A stretch of 7,190 bases of DNA from DATEPR01 sp036503065 (GTDB lineage: Bacteria; Actinomycetota; Actinomycetes; Mycobacteriales; Pseudonocardiaceae), in contig DASXXM010000483.1 in NCBI GenBank assembly GCA_036503065.1, positions 1 through 7,190 of the forward strand, in the 5' to 3' direction. The notes under the pieces were generated by a model. That model worked only from the letters and a program-made list of their open reading frames with translations. It made no database searches and was not told the origin of the DNA. The number at the start of each line of letters is the position of its first letter. Position 1 is the first letter of the stretch. The position numbers were made by a program, and so were the translations under genes. Below, one piece after another: positions 4,518 to 7,190 of the stretch.

Positions 4518-5303
4518 TTACGGTAGCGGACCACCGGCCGCCATCGCACACAACTTGGCGAACTCGTCCGGATCCAGGCTGGCCCCGCCGACGAGCGCGC
4601 CGTCGATGTCCTGCTGGGCGACCAGGTCGGTGATGTTGCCGGACTTCACCGAGCCGCCGTAGAGCACGCGCACCGCCGAGCCGACCTCGTCGCCGTACTT
4701 CTCGGTGAGCCGCGCCCGAATGGCCCCGCAGACCTCCTGGGCGTCCGCCGGGGTGGCCACGCGGCCGGTGCCGATCGCCCAGACCGGCTCGTAGGCGACC
4801 ACGACGTCCTTGACCTGCTCCGCCTTGAGGCCCTTCAGGTCGGCGATGAGCTGCGCGGTGCAGTGGTCGACGTGGCTGCCCGTCTCCCGCACGTCCAGCC
4901 GCTCGCCGACGCACAGGATCGGCGTGATGCCGTGCTTGATGGCGGCCTTGACCTTGCGGTTGATCAGCTCGTCGTCCTCGTTGTGGTGCTCGCGGCGCTC
5001 GGAGTGGCCCACGACGACGAAGGAGCAGCCGAGCTTGGCCAGCATCGCGCCGGACACGTCGCCGGTGTAGGCGCCGTTCTCGGCCGGCCACAGGTCCTGC
5101 GCGCCGTGCTTGAGCAGCAGCCGGTCACCGTCGATCAGCGTCTGCACGCTGCGGATGTGAGTGAACGGCGGCAGGACCGTGACCTCGACCTTCTCCAGGT
5201 ACTTCGCCGGGAGGGCGAAGGCGAGCCGCTGGACGAGCCCGATCGCCTCGAGGTGCGTCAGGTTCATCTTCCAGTTGCCGGCGATGAGTGTCCGTCGGGG
5301 CAC
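4518..5303 (-). CDS. tpiA: Triosephosphate isomerase
   Basis: Interconverts dihydroxyacetone phosphate and glyceraldehyde 3-phosphate in glycolysis and gluconeogenesis; cytoplasmic TIM-barrel dimer. 261 residues, the expected length for actinobacteria. The catalytic set is complete: GNWKMN with Asn10 and Lys12, VVGHSERR with the electrophilic His100, and AYEPVWAIGTG with the base Glu172. The mobile phosphate loop follows (about 176-184), and the phosphate-binding turns are LYGGSV (214-219) and ALVGGASL (236-243). The start is GTG at 5303, chosen because translation from it gives the family's usual PRRTLIAGNWKMN start and because GGAGGA lies seven bases upstream. That ribosome site is inside the last codons of pgk, and only three bases separate the pgk stop from the GTG, so translational coupling is likely. 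No defects seen. Confidence 0.97.
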   Translation of the reverse strand: MPRRTLIAGNWKMNLTHLEAIGLVQRLAFALPAKYLEKVEVTVLPPFTHIRSVQTLIDGDRLLLKHGAQDLWPAENGAYTGDVSGAMLAKLGCSFVVVGHSERREHHNEDDELINRKVKAAIKHGITPILCVGERLDVRETGSHVDHCTAQLIADLKGLKAEQVKDVVVAYEPVWAIGTGRVATPADAQEVCGAIRARLTEKYGDEVGSAVRVLYGGSVKSGNITDLVAQQDIDGALVGGASLDPDEFAKLCAMAAGGPLP

Positions 5304-5306
5304 CGG

Positions 5307-6512
5307 TCAGTCCTCCAATGCGACGAGGCCCGGGAGTTCCTTGCCCTCAAGGAACTCCAGCGACGCGCCGCCACCGGTCGAGATGTGCGAGAAGCCGTCT
5401 TCCGGCAGGCCGAGGGCCCGCACCGCGGCGGCCGAGTCGCCGCCGCCCACTACGGAGAAGGCGTCCGAGTCGATCAGGGCCTGCGCGACGGCCTTCGTGC
5501 CGCCGGAGAAGGCCTCGAACTCGAACACGCCCATCGGGCCGTTCCAGAACACGGTCCTGGCGTCGAACAGCTGGCCCTCGAACAGCTCGCGGGTGCGCGG
5601 GCCGATGTCCAGGCCCTGCCGGTCGGCCGGGATGGCGTCGGTGGCCACGATCTGGATCTCCGCGTCGGCCGCGAACTCCTTCGTGGTCAACACATCCACC
5701 GGCAGCACCAGCTCGACACCGCGTGCCGCGGCCTCGGTGAGGAACCCGCGGACCCGGTCGAGCTGGTCGGCCTGCAACAGGGAGCCGCCGACCTCGTGGC
5801 CCTGGGCCTTGAGGAACGTGTAGGCCATGCCGCCACCGATGAGCAGCCGGTCGACCTTGGTCAGCAGGTTGGCGATCACGCCCAGCTTGTCGGATACCTT
5901 GGCACCGCCCAGGATCACGACGTAGGGCCGCTCGGTGTTGGTGACCAGCTTGTGCAGCACCTCGACCTCGGCGAGCACCAGTGTGCCCGCGTAGTGCGGC
6001 AGCAGCGCGGCCACGTCGTAGACGGAGGCCTGCTTGCGGTGCACCACACCGAAACCGTCCGACACGAACGCGCCGTCCGCGCCGACCAGGCCGGCCAGTT
6101 CGCGCGCCAGCGCGGCCCGCTCCGCCTCGTCCTTGCTGGTCTCGCGCGGGTCGAACCGGATGTTCTCCAGCAGTGCCACCTGGCCCTCGCGCAATGCCGC
6201 GACCACGGACCTGGCGGAGTCACCGACGACATCGGCGGCCAGCGCCACCTCGGCACCGAGCAACTCGCCCAGCCGGGCGGCCACCGGACGCAGCGAGTAC
6301 TTGTCCTCCGGCGCACCCTTCGGGCGGCCGAGATGGGCCGCGACGACGACGCGGGCGCCGGCTCCGGTCAGCGCCCGGATGGTGGGCACGGACGCGCGGA
6401 CCCGGCCGTCGTCGGTGATGCGGTCGCCGTCGAGCGGGACGTTCAGGTCGGCGCGCAGCAGCACGCGCCGACCTTTGACGCCCTCGGCGATCAGGTCGTC
6501 GAGCGTCTTCAT
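5307..6512 (-). CDS. pgk: Phosphoglycerate kinase
   Basis: Transfers phosphate between 1,3-bisphosphoglycerate and ADP, the first ATP-forming step of glycolysis; cytoplasmic monomer. 401 residues, a typical full length. Visible motifs in order: RADLNVPLD (20-28, substrate loop), AAHLGRPKG (58-66), ENIRFDPRE (116-124), GGAKVSDK (202-209), NGPMGVFE (324-331, nucleotide binding), GGGDSAAAV (356-364) and STGGGASLEFLEGKELPG (378-395). The usual NDAFGTAHR is here SDGFGVVHR, a variation compatible with function and, from memory, seen in actinobacteria. The ATG at 6512 gives the normal N-terminus; the frame is open further upstream only because it runs into gap. AAGGAA (6524-6529) and a closer purine run serve as ribosome site. 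It lies 23 bp after gap and 3 bp before tpiA, the middle gene of a compact operon. Confidence 0.97.
   Translation of the reverse strand: MKTLDDLIAEGVKGRRVLLRADLNVPLDGDRITDDGRVRASVPTIRALTGAGARVVVAAHLGRPKGAPEDKYSLRPVAARLGELLGAEVALAADVVGDSARSVVAALREGQVALLENIRFDPRETSKDEAERAALARELAGLVGADGAFVSDGFGVVHRKQASVYDVAALLPHYAGTLVLAEVEVLHKLVTNTERPYVVILGGAKVSDKLGVIANLLTKVDRLLIGGGMAYTFLKAQGHEVGGSLLQADQLDRVRGFLTEAAARGVELVLPVDVLTTKEFAADAEIQIVATDAIPADRQGLDIGPRTRELFEGQLFDARTVFWNGPMGVFEFEAFSGGTKAVAQALIDSDAFSVVGGGDSAAAVRALGLPEDGFSHISTGGGASLEFLEGKELPGLVALED
5311..5316 (-). promoter_or_regulatory. tpiA ribosome binding site inside the pgk 3' end
   Basis: The minus strand reads GGAGGA seven bases before the tpiA GTG, overlapping the codons for the final Glu-Asp of pgk. 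It decides the GTG start of tpiA and couples its translation to termination on pgk. Confidence 0.75.
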
Positions 6513-6535
6513 GAGTCTTCTGTTTCCTTGTCCGC

Positions 6536-7190
<655 letters not shown>

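Overview
The window is high-GC DNA with strongly G/C-ending codons. Its core is the actinobacterial glycolysis cluster gap-pgk-tpiA-secG, read on the minus strand and followed by a small RbpA-family gene. An RbpA homologue, purine-rich Shine-Dalgarno sites, a leaderless-looking start and a perfect match to the actinobacterial DnaA box form all point to Actinomycetota. The RbpA variant and overall gene style suggest a Pseudonocardiales-type organism (Amycolatopsis, Lentzea, Kibdelosporangium or Saccharothrix relatives); that placement is inference from memory, not from a search.

Layout: 1-631 (+) is the 3' part of pgl, a pentose phosphate gene. It converges on a secreted protein of unknown function (681-1184, -), with a perfect 12-bp hairpin between them. 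The 226-bp divergent region 1185-1410 holds a good -35/-10 for the secreted protein, two inverted repeats (one a perfect 14-bp LacI/GalR-like palindrome) and a probable leaderless promoter for a two-TM membrane protein (1411-2058, +). After 283 bp without a convincing gene (2059-2341: short tandem repeats and overlapping hairpins) comes a NarL/DesK-type sensor histidine kinase (about 2342-3595, +) with no response regulator in view. The convergent gap 3596-3773 contains a conspicuous 85-bp nested inverted repeat. The minus-strand block follows: rbpA-like (3774-4118), a rho-independent terminator, secG (4190-4423), tpiA (4518-5303), pgk (5307-6512) and the 3' part of gap (6536 to the window end).

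How the genes work together: gap, pgk and tpiA encode three consecutive enzymes of the lower half of glycolysis/gluconeogenesis and are tightly packed (23 and 3 bp gaps), so they are almost certainly one operon. secG follows at 94 bp, either by read-through or from its own weak promoter. The terminator after secG separates or attenuates expression of the RbpA-like gene. pgl belongs to the pentose phosphate block that lies near this glycolysis block in many actinobacteria. The three genes between pgl and rbpA (secreted protein, membrane protein, orphan kinase) look like lineage-specific accessory cargo between two conserved metabolic blocks. I see no phage, CRISPR, toxin-antitoxin, tRNA or rRNA. 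Most of the window is ordinary; the points that deserve a second look are the 3664-3748 element, the 1342-1355 palindrome and the orphan kinase with its unusual start region.
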